DNA of 64,000 nucleotides from Streptomonospora nanhaiensis. GTDB taxonomy: Bacteria; Actinomycetota; Actinomycetes; Streptosporangiales; Streptosporangiaceae. Below are positions 1-8,304 of the stretch, piece after piece; position 1 is the first letter of the stretch; the number at the start of each line of letters is the position of its first letter. Both the position numbers and the translations under genes were made by a program. The notes beneath the pieces were generated by a model that did not search any database, was not told where the DNA came from, and saw only the letters and a program-made list of their open reading frames with translations. The stretch spans positions 310,001 through 374,000 of the forward strand of contig NZ_CP113264.1 of NCBI RefSeq assembly GCF_026642255.1, written 5' to 3'.

Positions 1-1
1 G

Positions 2-166
2 GAGATCGCGGCCCGCGTCACCGAGGAGTGCTTCTACCACCTGGAATCGCCGGTCATCCGCGTCGCCGCCTTCGACACCCCCTACCCGCAGTCGCGTCTG
101 GAGGAGTACTACCTCCCGGACCTCGACCGGGTTCTGGACGGGGTCGACCGGGCGTTCGCGTACTAG
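2..166 (+). CDS. 2-oxoacid dehydrogenase E1 component, beta subunit (C-terminal end only)
   Basis: The last 54 residues of a protein cut by the left edge of the window, ending with TAG at 164-166. The visible part has the typical C-terminus of the transketolase-like E1-beta subunit of pyruvate or branched-chain 2-oxoacid dehydrogenase: a segment reading SPVIRVAAFDTPYPQSRLEE, then a short acidic helix. The E2 gene follows 21 nt downstream on the same strand, the usual E1alpha-E1beta-E2 order. E1 carries out the thiamine-diphosphate-dependent decarboxylation and passes the acyl group to the E2 lipoyl arm. The substrate class (branched-chain or pyruvate) cannot be settled from this fragment. Confidence 0.85.
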   Translation, partial: EIAARVTEECFYHLESPVIRVAAFDTPYPQSRLEEYYLPDLDRVLDGVDRAFAY

Positions 167-187
167 GGATCGGGGAAACCGAAGCAC

Positions 188-1597
188 ATGGCGATTCAGA
201 AGAGTGCGCCCGCCGTCGACGGCGTGCAGTCGTTCAGGCTGCCCGACGTCGGCGAGGGCCTGATCGAGGCCGAACTCCTCAGCTGGTACGTCAAGCCGGG
301 TGACGAGATCAAGGTCAACCAGATGATCTGCGAGATCGAGACGGCCAAGGCGGTCGTCGAGCTGCCGAGCCCGTTCGCGGGCACGGTCCGGGAGCTGCTG
401 GCCGAGGAGGGCCAGACGGTGGACGTCGGCGCGGTGATCATCACCGTGGACGACGGCACCGGCGGCTCCGCGTCCGGCGCCGACCCCGGTGCGGAGGACG
501 GCGGGGACACGGAGGTGCGGGAGAAGCCGCTGGTCGGCTACGGCGAGAAGGCGGCCTCCACGCAACGCCGCGCCCGCCGCCGCCCGGCCCCGTCCGCACC
601 GTCGTCACCGCCCGTCCCGCCGTCGGCGGCGCCTCCGGCGCCCGCCCCCGCCGTGGTCGCGGTACCCGCGGCCCCGGCTCCGGCGTCCGGCCCCGCGGGC
701 CGTCCGCTGGCCAAGCCCCCGGTGCGCAAGCTCGCCAAGGACCTCGGAGTGGACCTCGGGTCGGTCGCGCCCACCGGCGACGGCGGGATCGTCACCCGTG
801 ACGACGTCCGCGCCGCGGCCGAGGCCGTCCGGGCCCCGGTACAGGCCGAGCCGCAGCCGGAGTCCGCGCCGGCGGCCCCCGCGGACCGGTCGGCCCGCGA
901 GCGGCGCATCCCCGTCAAGGGGGTGCGCAAGCACACGGCCGCGGCGATGGTCGGCAGCGCGTTCACGGCGCCGCACGTCACCGAGTTCCTCCAGGTGGAC
1001 GTCACGAAGACGATGAAGGCGGTCGCGCGCCTGCGGGCGCGGCCCGACTTCGCCGACGTGCGCGTGTCGCCGCTGCTGCTGGTCGCCAAGGCGCTCCTCA
1101 TGGCGGTCCGCCGCCACCCGGAGATCAACGCCACGTGGGACGGCGACAACCAGGAGATCGTGGTCAAGGACTACGTCAACCTGGGGATCGCGGCCGCCAC
1201 CGAGCGCGGACTGGTGGTGCCCAACGTCAAGGACGCCGACGCCATGACGCTGTCCGAGTTGGCGGCGGGGCTCAAACGGCTGACGGACACGGCGCGGGCG
1301 GGCAAGACCAGTCCGGCCGACATGTCCGGCGGCACCATCACCATCACCAACGTCGGCGTGTTCGGCGTGGACGCGGGCACCCCGATCCTCAACCCGGGCG
1401 AGGCCGCGATCCTCGCCTTCGGCCAGATCCGGGACATGCCGTGGGTGCACAAGGGTGAGCTCAAGGTCCGCAAGGTGACGACGCTGTCGCTGTCCTTCGA
1501 CCACCGCCTGGTCGACGGCGAGCTGGGCTCCAAGGTGCTGCGCGACATCGGCACCGCGCTGGAGGACCCCGAGCTGACCGCTCTGGCCTGGGGGTAG
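188..1597 (+). CDS. Dihydrolipoamide acyltransferase (E2) of a 2-oxoacid dehydrogenase complex
   Basis: 469 aa with complete E2 architecture. The N-terminal lipoyl domain (about residues 15-90) carries the lipoylated lysine K54 in ETAKAVVE. A Pro/Ala-rich flexible linker follows, with one peripheral subunit-binding domain at about 173-212 (KPPVRKLAKDLGVDL...GDGGIVTRDDV). The catalytic acyltransferase domain ends with the active-site motif DHRLVDG at 438-444. The protein transfers acyl groups from E1 to CoA and forms the cytoplasmic complex core. It lies 21 nt after the E1-beta gene, so it is the last gene of a bkd/pdh-type operon. A BkdC-like branched-chain role is plausible in an actinomycete, but pyruvate is not excluded. 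Confidence 0.93.
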   Translation: MAIQKSAPAVDGVQSFRLPDVGEGLIEAELLSWYVKPGDEIKVNQMICEIETAKAVVELPSPFAGTVRELLAEEGQTVDVGAVIITVDDGTGGSASGADPGAEDGGDTEVREKPLVGYGEKAASTQRRARRRPAPSAPSSPPVPPSAAPPAPAPAVVAVPAAPAPASGPAGRPLAKPPVRKLAKDLGVDLGSVAPTGDGGIVTRDDVRAAAEAVRAPVQAEPQPESAPAAPADRSARERRIPVKGVRKHTAAAMVGSAFTAPHVTEFLQVDVTKTMKAVARLRARPDFADVRVSPLLLVAKALLMAVRRHPEINATWDGDNQEIVVKDYVNLGIAAATERGLVVPNVKDADAMTLSELAAGLKRLTDTARAGKTSPADMSGGTITITNVGVFGVDAGTPILNPGEAAILAFGQIRDMPWVHKGELKVRKVTTLSLSFDHRLVDGELGSKVLRDIGTALEDPELTALAWG

Positions 1598-1746
1598 GCC
1601 CCGTCCCGGTCGGCGCCCGACCCGGCCCCGGCCGGCTCGGGCGCCCGCGGGACCGGGCGGGCAGGGCCGCTCCTCCGGGGTCCGGGGAGCCGTGGCCGGG
1701 CGCCCGGCCACGGACGGGAGGGACCGCGGGCACACAGCAGGGGTGA

Positions 1747-1774
1747 GGGGCCGGTGCGCGAGCGCACCGGCCCC
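1747..1774. terminator. Perfect 13-bp hairpin, likely bidirectional terminator
   Basis: Left arm GGGGCCGGTGCGC and right arm GCGCACCGGCCCC are exact complements with only GA between them. It lies between convergent genes. There is no strong U-tract, as is common in actinomycetes. Confidence 0.6.
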
Positions 1775-1786
1775 TTCCCGCGAGGA

Positions 1787-1819
1787 GGGCCCGCCCCCCA
1801 AGGGGGAGGGGGCGGGCCC
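1787..1819. terminator. Second hairpin between the convergent genes
   Basis: GGGCCCGCCCC is mirrored by GGGGCGGGCCC around a purine-rich loop, right after the first hairpin. It is probably a second terminator serving the minus-strand hydrolase gene. Confidence 0.45.
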
Positions 1820-1908
1820 GCACCGTCAGTATTCCCCCGGGAGCCCCGCCGACACGCGGGATTCCGTTGTCCGGAACCCGGCCCCGGGGCCCCGAGACCC
1901 CGGACGGG

Positions 1909-3816
1909 TCAGGACAGCCCCCACACGAAGCCGTACTGGGCGCCCACCGCGACGAACACGGCGGCGGCCACCGCGACCAGGGAGAGGTGGACCCGCCCGG
2001 CCGCGCTCAGCCGTCCCCGCGCCCATGCGGTCGCGGCCACGGCGGCGGTGGCCAGGGCCAGCGGGACGGCGGCGGCCAGGGGCGCGGTCAGCATGAGGGA
2101 CCCCCCGAAGACCCACTCCTCCACCTTGTGGGGGGCGACGAACAGCCCGTACGCGAGGATCCCGACGCCGGCGTAGCAGGCCAGGGCGGTCAGCGCCCCC
2201 AGCACCCGGGCGACGACGGTGAACCGGTCGCGGGCCCGGCGGAACTGGACGAACGCGGTGAACAGGACCAGCAGGGAGGCCGCCGCGGCGACGCCGTGCG
2301 TGAGGGGGCTGGCCAGGAACGAGGTCCGCTCGTAGACCTGCGTGGGGTTGGAGCCGGTGGCGAGGGCGACGACCTCGCCGTCCTCCTCCAGGAAGACCAG
2401 CTCGTCCTCGCCGTTCTCCGCGACGAAGCGGCCCTCCCCCGCGGGGAGCCAGCGGTCGTCGAGGGCCATCCCGCCGCCGACCGAGAGCGTCCCGTCCCCG
2501 CCGTCCCGCACGACCATGTTGTCGAGGAGGACGGTGAGCTGGGCGGGCCCGCTCCCGGCGCGCCGACTGGTGATGTAGCTGCCGGTGTACGGGCCGAGGT
2601 CGGCCCCCGGGTCGGCCTCGCCGGACGGAGGGGCCTGCGGGGCGAACGTCTCGGAGAACGCGGCGGCCACGGCCATGCGCAGGTCCAGCAGCGGGTTGGC
2701 CTGTGTCTCCGGCGAGGTGTCGTCGCCGTTGACGGCGACGAACAGGCCCGCGCCGATGGCGGGGACCAGCGTGTAACCGGTGTGCATGCCCACCAGGTCC
2801 CCGCCGTGGCCGAGGACGGGGGAGTCCCCGCCGCGCCACTGGTACGTGCCGTAGCCGATCGATGCCAGCTCGGGGTGGACCTCGAACTGCCGGTCCGTCA
2901 TCAGTGCGGGGACGCTCTCCGGCAGGACCTGTTCGCCGTCGAGCTCACCCCCGCCGAGCAGGGCCAGCATGAACCGGGCCATGTCGTCGGTCGTGGCGAG
3001 GGCGGCGCCGGCGGGGGAAGCGGACACGTGCAGGTCCTCGGGGACCGAGCCGTCCGCCAGGTGGAACGCGGGCAGGTCGAGGGTCCCCCGGGCCTCGTGG
3101 ACCTGGACGAACCCGCTGTCCGCCATGCCGAGAGGTCCGAAGACGGTCTGCTCCACGAACTCGTCGAAGGGGATCCCGCTCACCTCCTGGGCGATGAACC
3201 CGGCCAGCCCCGACCCGTGGTTGGAGTACGCGGGGAACCGGCCGGGCTCGTTGAGCTGTTCAGGCTCCCTGGTGCGGGCGACCCCGTCCAGGGTGAGGTG
3301 CGCGGCGGTGTCGCTCGCGAACGGGATGTCGACCAGCTCGGCGAAGCCGGCGGTGTGGGTGAGCAGGTGGTGCATGGTGATGCCGTCGGTGGCGAGCCGG
3401 GCGTCCTCGGGCAGGTAGGCGTTGACGTCCTCGTGGAGGTCGATCTCCCCGCTGTCCACCAGGGTGAGGACCGCCGCGGCCGTCAGGGACTTGGAGACCG
3501 AGGCGAGGGGGAAGACCTGGGCGGTGTGGTCGAGCGGGGTCCGCTCGGCCAGGTCGGAGTAGCCGTGGGAGGCGGAGGCCAGCTGCTCCCCGCCGCCGAC
3601 GACGGTGACGGCCACCCCGGGGGCGCCGTGCTCCTCCAGGAGTTCGGCGACACGGGTGTCGACGAACTCCCGGGCGCTCTCGGCGGTCAGCGGGACGGGC
3701 TCGGCCGCGGGGACGGCTCCGACCGCGGCGGCGGCGGGGGCCGCGCCGGGCAGGAGCGCGGCGGCGATCATCAGGGGCGCGGCCAGAAGGGGGAGGGCGC
3801 GGGGGACTCGTTGCAT
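1909..3816 (-). CDS. Membrane-anchored serine hydrolase, beta-lactamase/DD-peptidase family
   Basis: 635 aa with an N-terminal signal peptide (residues 1-31, Ala-rich cleavage region). A penicillin-binding/class C beta-lactamase-fold domain covers about 45-380. Its three signature elements are visible: SVSK (SxxK nucleophile region), YSN (YxN) and a HGG in place of KTG. A beta-rich region follows, then about four TM helices in the last 135 residues. The catalytic domain therefore sits outside the membrane. Members act as D-Ala-D-Ala carboxypeptidases, esterases or amidases; the HGG triad does not support true beta-lactamase activity. SD GGGAG precedes the ATG. It is downstream of, and on the same strand as, the AEC permease, with a 110-nt gap holding an inverted repeat. 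Confidence 0.88.
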   Translation of the reverse strand: MQRVPRALPLLAAPLMIAAALLPGAAPAAAAVGAVPAAEPVPLTAESAREFVDTRVAELLEEHGAPGVAVTVVGGGEQLASASHGYSDLAERTPLDHTAQVFPLASVSKSLTAAAVLTLVDSGEIDLHEDVNAYLPEDARLATDGITMHHLLTHTAGFAELVDIPFASDTAAHLTLDGVARTREPEQLNEPGRFPAYSNHGSGLAGFIAQEVSGIPFDEFVEQTVFGPLGMADSGFVQVHEARGTLDLPAFHLADGSVPEDLHVSASPAGAALATTDDMARFMLALLGGGELDGEQVLPESVPALMTDRQFEVHPELASIGYGTYQWRGGDSPVLGHGGDLVGMHTGYTLVPAIGAGLFVAVNGDDTSPETQANPLLDLRMAVAAAFSETFAPQAPPSGEADPGADLGPYTGSYITSRRAGSGPAQLTVLLDNMVVRDGGDGTLSVGGGMALDDRWLPAGEGRFVAENGEDELVFLEEDGEVVALATGSNPTQVYERTSFLASPLTHGVAAAASLLVLFTAFVQFRRARDRFTVVARVLGALTALACYAGVGILAYGLFVAPHKVEEWVFGGSLMLTAPLAAAVPLALATAAVAATAWARGRLSAAGRVHLSLVAVAAAVFVAVGAQYGFVWGLS

Positions 3817-3857
3817 GTGTGCTCCCGGGAGGTGGTCTTCCTACCCCTCGAACCTAG

Positions 3858-3877
3858 GTTTCCGGGCTCCCGGAAAC
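3858..3877. promoter_or_regulatory. Perfect 9-bp inverted repeat upstream of the serine hydrolase
   Basis: GTTTCCGGG-CT-CCCGGAAAC, 42 nt upstream of the hydrolase ATG and about 50 nt past the AEC stop. It could be a repressor operator for the hydrolase or a short terminator for the permease. The less GC-pure arms favour an operator slightly. Confidence 0.4.
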
Positions 3878-3927
3878 ACTGGTGCGTCCGGGCGTCCCCG
3901 TACTACAGCCAGCACCACCGAGGAGGC

Positions 3928-4857
3928 TCAACCGAGCAGGAACGCGACCGTGACCAGGACGGGGACGGTGAGGAAGGTGGACAGCAGCACCACTTCGCGC
4001 ACCATGTTCTCGCCGACCCCGTACTGGACCGAGTACGTGAACACGTTCTGGGCGGTGGGCAGGGACGCCAGCACCACCACGGCGAAGAGCGACGGCCCGG
4101 TCAGCCCGAACGCCAGGGCGCCCAGGGCCCACGCGGTCAGGGGCAGGACCACCGACTTCAGGACGACCCCGAACAGGACCTTCGCCCTGTCGGGTCCCCG
4201 GCCCGGCACGCCCCCGCCGTGCAGGGAGATGCCGAACGCCAGCAGCATCGCCGGGACCGCCATGCCGCCGAGGAGCTCGAAGGGCTCCAGCAGGGGCGCG
4301 GGCGGCTCCCAGCCGGACAGGGACAGCAGCACGCCCGCGAGGGAGGCGATCACCACCGGGTTCCGGAAGGGGGTGCCCAGCGCGCGGCGGAGCACCGGGC
4401 CGAACCCGCGGACCTCGCCCCGGCTCAGGTCCATGACGGTGAGCGCCACCGGGGCCAGGAAGAGGAGCTGCATGAGCAGGATGGGCGCGACCAGCGAGGC
4501 GTCGTCGAGGACGTACGCGGCGATGGGGATGCCCAGGTTCCCCGCGTTCACGTAGACGGCGGACAGGGTGCCGACGGTGGTCAGACCGACGCCCCAGCGC
4601 CGCACCGCGCCCACGGCGATGAAGAGGACGGAGACCAGGGCGACGCTGAGCGCGCTGACCAGGACCGGACCGGAGGCGAGGAGGGAGAGGTCGGTGTCGG
4701 CCAGGATGGTGAACATCAGCGCGGGGCCGGCCACGAAGAAGGCCAGCTTGCTGAGGACCTCCTTGGCCCCAGGACCCAGGATGGGCAGACGTCCCAACAT
4801 GTAGCCGATGACGACGATGCTGGCGATGACGCCGAACCCGATGATGACCCCGGACAA
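3928..4857 (-). CDS. Auxin-efflux-carrier (AEC) family permease
   Basis: 309 aa, almost entirely hydrophobic, with about ten predicted TM helices. The N-terminus reads MSGVIIGFGVIASIVVIGYM, and there are conserved glycine/proline-rich crossings such as VNAGNLGIPIAAYVL, typical of the AEC/malonate-type transporter family (bile acid:sodium symporter-like fold). The likely substrate is a small organic anion; the sequence does not say which. The start is TTG at 4857, preceded by GGGAG at 7-nt spacing. A sigma70-like promoter lies directly upstream. Confidence 0.85.
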   Translation of the reverse strand: MSGVIIGFGVIASIVVIGYMLGRLPILGPGAKEVLSKLAFFVAGPALMFTILADTDLSLLASGPVLVSALSVALVSVLFIAVGAVRRWGVGLTTVGTLSAVYVNAGNLGIPIAAYVLDDASLVAPILLMQLLFLAPVALTVMDLSRGEVRGFGPVLRRALGTPFRNPVVIASLAGVLLSLSGWEPPAPLLEPFELLGGMAVPAMLLAFGISLHGGGVPGRGPDRAKVLFGVVLKSVVLPLTAWALGALAFGLTGPSLFAVVVLASLPTAQNVFTYSVQYGVGENMVREVVLLSTFLTVPVLVTVAFLLG

Positions 4858-4869
4858 GGGACGGCTCCC

Positions 4870-4897
4870 AGAGTAGACGCGCGGCTGAAGTCAGCAA
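4870..4897 (-). promoter_or_regulatory. Sigma70-like promoter of the AEC permease
   Basis: On the minus strand, TTGCTG (4892-4897) and TACTCT (4870-4875) are separated by 16 nt. The predicted transcription start is only a few nt from the TTG start codon, so the leader is very short. Confidence 0.45.
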
Positions 4898-5004
4898 ACG
4901 CTATCCGAGGACGTTCTCGCCCGGTATGCCCCCCGTCACAGGCGGACGGTCGGACAGGGCGGCACGGCGCCGCCGGACCCGCCGCCCCGGCCGGGACGGA
5001 GGGG

Positions 5005-7497
5005 TCAGTCGGCGGCCCCGGGGCTGGGCGAGGGCGACGGTTCGGCCTCCTCCTCCGCCTCCCGCTCCTCCTCCTCGCGCTGCCGCTCCTCCTCTTCCTC
5101 CTCCAGGCGTTCGGCCTCCGCCCGGTCCGCGGCGCGGGTCGTGCACACCTCGTCGGAGGGGGCGGACGCGCCGTCCACGGCGACCACGGTGAAGCAGTAC
5201 TCGACGGCGGTGACGGCCGTGACGACCTGGGCGGACACCACGCCGGGGCCGGTCCTGGCCAGGGTGGCCCGGGGGTGGTCCTGCGGGCCGCCCAACACGA
5301 AGAACGAGGCGGTGCCCCCGCTGTTGTCCGTCCAGGCCAGCTCGACGGAGCCGTAGTTGTCGGACAACAGCACCTGTGACGGCGCGGAGACCTCCGGCGG
5401 GGCCTCGGGCGCGACGACCTCGTCCGCTGCGGGGTCCCCGGCCGGGGCCTCCGGCTCGGGCTCCTCGGCCGCGGCCGTCACCACGGGCTCCTCGGGGCCG
5501 GTCGCGGCGAACACGCCGGAGACGCTGGTGGCGAGCAGGATGCCGCAGACGGTGACGCCGATGTGGAGGTGGCGGCGCCAGCGCGCCTGGCCCCGGTCCC
5601 CGTCCTGCGCGGGGGACCACACGGGGACGTCGTCCTTCTCGTCCGGGGTCCGGTCCACGGGGAGGAAGGAGGACTCGGCGGTGCCGGTCCACCCCTCCAG
5701 CCGGGACCAGGCGCGCAGCGGGGAGATCTCCTCGCCGCGCATCTTGGCCATCATGATCTCGGCCGTGCCGCCGGCGTCGAGGGCCGGAAGCCTGCTGCCC
5801 TCCAGGCCGGTGGGGCGGCGCAGCGGCGCCCGCCGTTCCCGCGGGGTTTGGGGACCGGCCGGGGGGTGGGCGCCGCCCGGAGGCGTGCCGGGCCGGCCCG
5901 CGGCAGGCGAGGGGGCGACGGGGAGCGCCGCCGGTCCGTGCTGGGCGGCCGGTGGGTCCTGGGGTCCGGAGGGCGCGTGGTGGGTCGGCGGGTCGCCGGG
6001 GGACCAGGGGGCCCCGGGAGTGGCCTGGGGCCCGGAGGGCGCACCGTGGGGGTCCTGCGGGCCGGACGGCGCGTACGCGGGGTACGGGGGCCGCCCGGGG
6101 TCGGCCTGCGGCGCCCGGGGACCGGTGGGCGCGGCGTTCGGTGGGGCGTGGGGTCCGGAGGGTGCGCGGTGGGCCGACGGTTCGCCGGAGGGCCACGGGG
6201 CCCCGGGAGTGGCCTGGGGTCCGGAGGGCGCACCGTGGGGGACCTGCGGGCCGGACGGCGCCGCCGGGGGCGTCCACGGCCCCGAGGGCACGGAATAGGG
6301 GTTCTGCGCTCCGCCGGGCGCGGAGAGGGGGGCACGCGGTCCCGTGGTGGGAGCCGGGGGGCCGGACGGCGGCGCCTCGGCTCCCGTGGGCGGGGCCGGG
6401 TCCGCCCCGGGGGAGACGGGGGGCGCCTGCCGCGCGCCGTGGGAACCCTGCGGACCGGTGTACGGGTCGGCGGGGGCGTGCGGAGGGGTGTTCGGCCCCG
6501 TGGCCCACGGGGCCACCGGAGCGTGCGAGGCCTGGGGACCGCTGGGGAACCACTGCGCGGCCGGGGACTGCGGTCCCGACAGGGGCGCCTGGGGTCCGGT
6601 CGCCGGAGCGGGTGCCCCGCCCACCGGTTCCCGCGTACCCGAGAAGGGGGCCTGGCCGCCGGTGGAACCGGCCGACGGCGCGGCGGACCGGGCCGTGCGC
6701 GCCTGCTCGAACGCCGCGGCGAACGCCGACGCGTTCGGGAAGCGCTCCTCGGGGAGCTTGGCCAGGGCCCGGGTGAGCACACCGCGCAGCTTGCGGGAGA
6801 CGTCCGGCCGGGGGACCGGGCTCGGCTCCTCCGAGAGGACCCGCTCCGCGTACGTCCGGGCGTCGAACGGGCCGCCGTCCGTCGGCGAGAACGGCGCGTG
6901 CCCGGCGAGCATCGTCCAGACGGTGGAGGCCAGCTGGTAGACGTCGGTCGCGGGCGTGCGGGCCTCGCCGCGCAGCACTTCCGGCGCCGCGTGCAGGAAG
7001 GCCTCCGTGCCGGGGGCGGGCGGGGGCAGGGCCTCACCGGACCTCCGGACCGAGCCGAAACCGGTCAGGACCGGCGTCCGTCCCGCCCGGAGGACGTTCC
7101 CCGGGCAGACGTCGTTGTGCAGCAGGCCCCGCCCGTGCATCGACCCCAGCGCCGCCGCCGCGCCACGGGCGACGGCCGCGGCCTCCTGCACCGGCGCGGG
7201 CCCCCTGCGGACGAGCATGTCGCCGAAGGAGCCGTCCGCGTAGAACGGCAGGACCACGAACACGTCACCGTCGGCGGTGGTCCCCGCGTCCAGCAGCGGC
7301 ACCACGCCGGGCACCCCGGCGAGGTCGCGGAGCTGGTTCAGCTCGGCGCGGCCCAGGGCCTCGGGGAGGACCTTGAGGACGACGTCGGCACCGCTGGTGG
7401 AGCGCGTCGCCCGGATGATCCGGGCGCGCCGCCCCTGGTGGAGCAGTGCGGACGTGTCGTACCCGGGCGCCCAGGGGGCGTGCTCGGAGCCGGACAC
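5005..7497 (-). CDS. Degenerate (pseudo)kinase receptor with Pro-rich repeats, one TM helix and an FN3 domain; ESX-locus associated
   Basis: 830 aa, GTG start. Residues about 12-270 have the Ser/Thr kinase fold but an eroded active site. The glycine-rich loop is replaced by LLHQGRRARII. The beta-3 lysine K42 and catalytic-loop Asp (H127-N128-D129...N134) remain, but the loop Lys is Cys131 and DFG has become GFG (146-148), losing the Mg-binding Asp. A roughly 280-aa Pro/Gly/Ser linker with a 63-aa repeat follows, then a short conserved segment (LPALDAGGTAEIMM), one TM helix (GVTVCGILLATSVSGVF), a fibronectin-III-like domain (VELAWTDNSGG...YCFTVVAVDG) and a C-terminal run of Glu/Arg. It is the last gene of the minus-strand Esx group, suggesting a sensor or scaffold role. 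Residual kinase activity cannot be excluded. Confidence 0.8.
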   Translation of the reverse strand: MSGSEHAPWAPGYDTSALLHQGRRARIIRATRSTSGADVVLKVLPEALGRAELNQLRDLAGVPGVVPLLDAGTTADGDVFVVLPFYADGSFGDMLVRRGPAPVQEAAAVARGAAAALGSMHGRGLLHNDVCPGNVLRAGRTPVLTGFGSVRRSGEALPPPAPGTEAFLHAAPEVLRGEARTPATDVYQLASTVWTMLAGHAPFSPTDGGPFDARTYAERVLSEEPSPVPRPDVSRKLRGVLTRALAKLPEERFPNASAFAAAFEQARTARSAAPSAGSTGGQAPFSGTREPVGGAPAPATGPQAPLSGPQSPAAQWFPSGPQASHAPVAPWATGPNTPPHAPADPYTGPQGSHGARQAPPVSPGADPAPPTGAEAPPSGPPAPTTGPRAPLSAPGGAQNPYSVPSGPWTPPAAPSGPQVPHGAPSGPQATPGAPWPSGEPSAHRAPSGPHAPPNAAPTGPRAPQADPGRPPYPAYAPSGPQDPHGAPSGPQATPGAPWSPGDPPTHHAPSGPQDPPAAQHGPAALPVAPSPAAGRPGTPPGGAHPPAGPQTPRERRAPLRRPTGLEGSRLPALDAGGTAEIMMAKMRGEEISPLRAWSRLEGWTGTAESSFLPVDRTPDEKDDVPVWSPAQDGDRGQARWRRHLHIGVTVCGILLATSVSGVFAATGPEEPVVTAAAEEPEPEAPAGDPAADEVVAPEAPPEVSAPSQVLLSDNYGSVELAWTDNSGGTASFFVLGGPQDHPRATLARTGPGVVSAQVVTAVTAVEYCFTVVAVDGASAPSDEVCTTRAADRAEAERLEEEEEERQREEEEREAEEEAEPSPSPSPGAAD
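6008..6261 (-). repeat. Direct repeat (189-bp period) encoding the Pro-rich linker of the pseudokinase
   Basis: The block starting at 6008 (GGGGCCCCGGGAGTGGCCTG) recurs at 6197 with very few mismatches over about 65 nt. The spacing is 189 nt, exactly 63 codons, so the reading frame is kept. The encoded unit has the form APSGPQATPGAPW followed by APSGP-type repeats. This is coding repeat DNA, not CRISPR. Confidence 0.7.
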
Positions 7498-7593
7498 GGG
7501 AGAGCGACCCCCTTGTGGCGTTCGTGGTGGAGGATCCCCGCCGCCTCTCGGGCGGTGGGGGAGTGGGCCCCGGAGGCACCGGTGTCACGGGTG

Positions 7594-7950
7594 CTACGGG
7601 AACGGGGACACGTCGGTGAGGGGGCTCTGGATCATCTGCTGACGGGTGGTGTTGCCCCACCCGCGTTCCTCGTTGACCTCCTGCTGCCGGCCGAAGGCCC
7701 CGATGAGGGCGATGACCCCGCAGATCAGCGCGACCAGGATCAGCCCGCCGATCACCGCGGGCCACACCTGCTGCCTGCGGCGCCAGTAGCGGCTCGACCC
7801 GTACAGCAGCGCCGACCGCAGCTGCCGGTGCCGCAGGGCGTCCGCCTGGAGGACGTACTTCTCCTCGTTGGGCGTGTAGTGGAACGCCTCGGGGAGCTGC
7901 GGGTCCGGATCGGAGGAGGCAGGCGGGGACGTCGGGGTCGGGGAGGACAT
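7594..7950 (-). CDS. Small single-pass membrane protein of the ESX locus
   Basis: 118 aa. Residues 1-25 are Pro/Ser-rich. A basic stretch (RHRQLRSALLYGSSRYWRRR) precedes one TM helix (WPAVIGGLILVALICGVIALIGAFG), followed by a short polar tail that is probably extracytoplasmic. No recognised domain. It sits between the WXG100 gene (14 nt away) and the pseudokinase, all on the minus strand, and is probably co-transcribed. The basic segment next to the TM helix predicts the N-terminus inside. Function unknown; membership of the secretion locus is inferred from position. Confidence 0.75.
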   Translation of the reverse strand: MSSPTPTSPPASSDPDPQLPEAFHYTPNEEKYVLQADALRHRQLRSALLYGSSRYWRRRQQVWPAVIGGLILVALICGVIALIGAFGRQQEVNEERGWGNTTRQQMIQSPLTDVSPFP

Positions 7951-7964
7951 CGCCGCTCAGCCTA

Positions 7965-8258
7965 CTAGAACAGACCGTCGAGGTACTTGGTCAGCCGACC
8001 GTAGTTGTCCGCGGTGTTGCTGGTGGCCGCGATCACCTTCGCGAAGGCCGAGTTGACCTCGGAGAACTGGGTGTCGAACTCCGACGCCTTGGCCTGGAAC
8101 TGGGCGCTGCCGGAGCCCTCCCACTGGCTGACCGTCGACTCCGACTGCTCGTTGATCTGGCTCATGATCGCGGAGAAGCGGCCCAGGTGGGCCTGCTGGT
8201 CCTCGGCCAGGCCCTGGAGGCCGGCGACGTCGCCGTACACGTCGAACTGGGAACCCAT
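7965..8258 (-). CDS. WXG100 (ESAT-6-like) protein
   Basis: 97 aa, the family's standard size, with the WXG turn at W46-E47-G48 between two predicted helices. These small four-helix-bundle proteins are exported as heterodimers by ESX (type VII) machinery and are recognised by EccC. The C-terminus (NYGRLTKYLDGLF) carries tyrosines but no clean YxxxD/E export signal at the expected spacing; that signal may be on the partner or differ here. It is immediately downstream of the second Esx-like gene (46-nt gap) and shares its promoter. Confidence 0.92.
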   Translation of the reverse strand: MGSQFDVYGDVAGLQGLAEDQQAHLGRFSAIMSQINEQSESTVSQWEGSGSAQFQAKASEFDTQFSEVNSAFAKVIAATSNTADNYGRLTKYLDGLF

Positions 8259-8304
8259 GGGGGAAAGCCTTTCTGGAGGGAGGAGCGGGGAGAGGTGCGG
8301 GGGC

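Larger units (their letters stand above)
1598..1908. other. Convergent intergenic region with two strong hairpins
   Basis: About 310 nt between the 3' ends of the E2 gene (+) and the serine hydrolase gene (-). It is extremely GC-rich. The only structures I see are the two perfect or near-perfect hairpins listed separately, which fit bidirectional termination. No credible small gene. Confidence 0.6.

Noticed and set aside
1867..5379. A 3.5-kb open frame on the plus strand opposite the hydrolase and permease genes
   Set aside because: It is an antisense GC-frame artefact: Gly/Arg/Asp-rich low-complexity product, while the minus-strand genes have clear domains and starts.
5950..6300. Possible CRISPR or tandem-repeat array
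   Set aside because: The repeats are 189 bp apart, in frame, and encode the Pro-rich linker of a kinase; there is no repeat-spacer structure.
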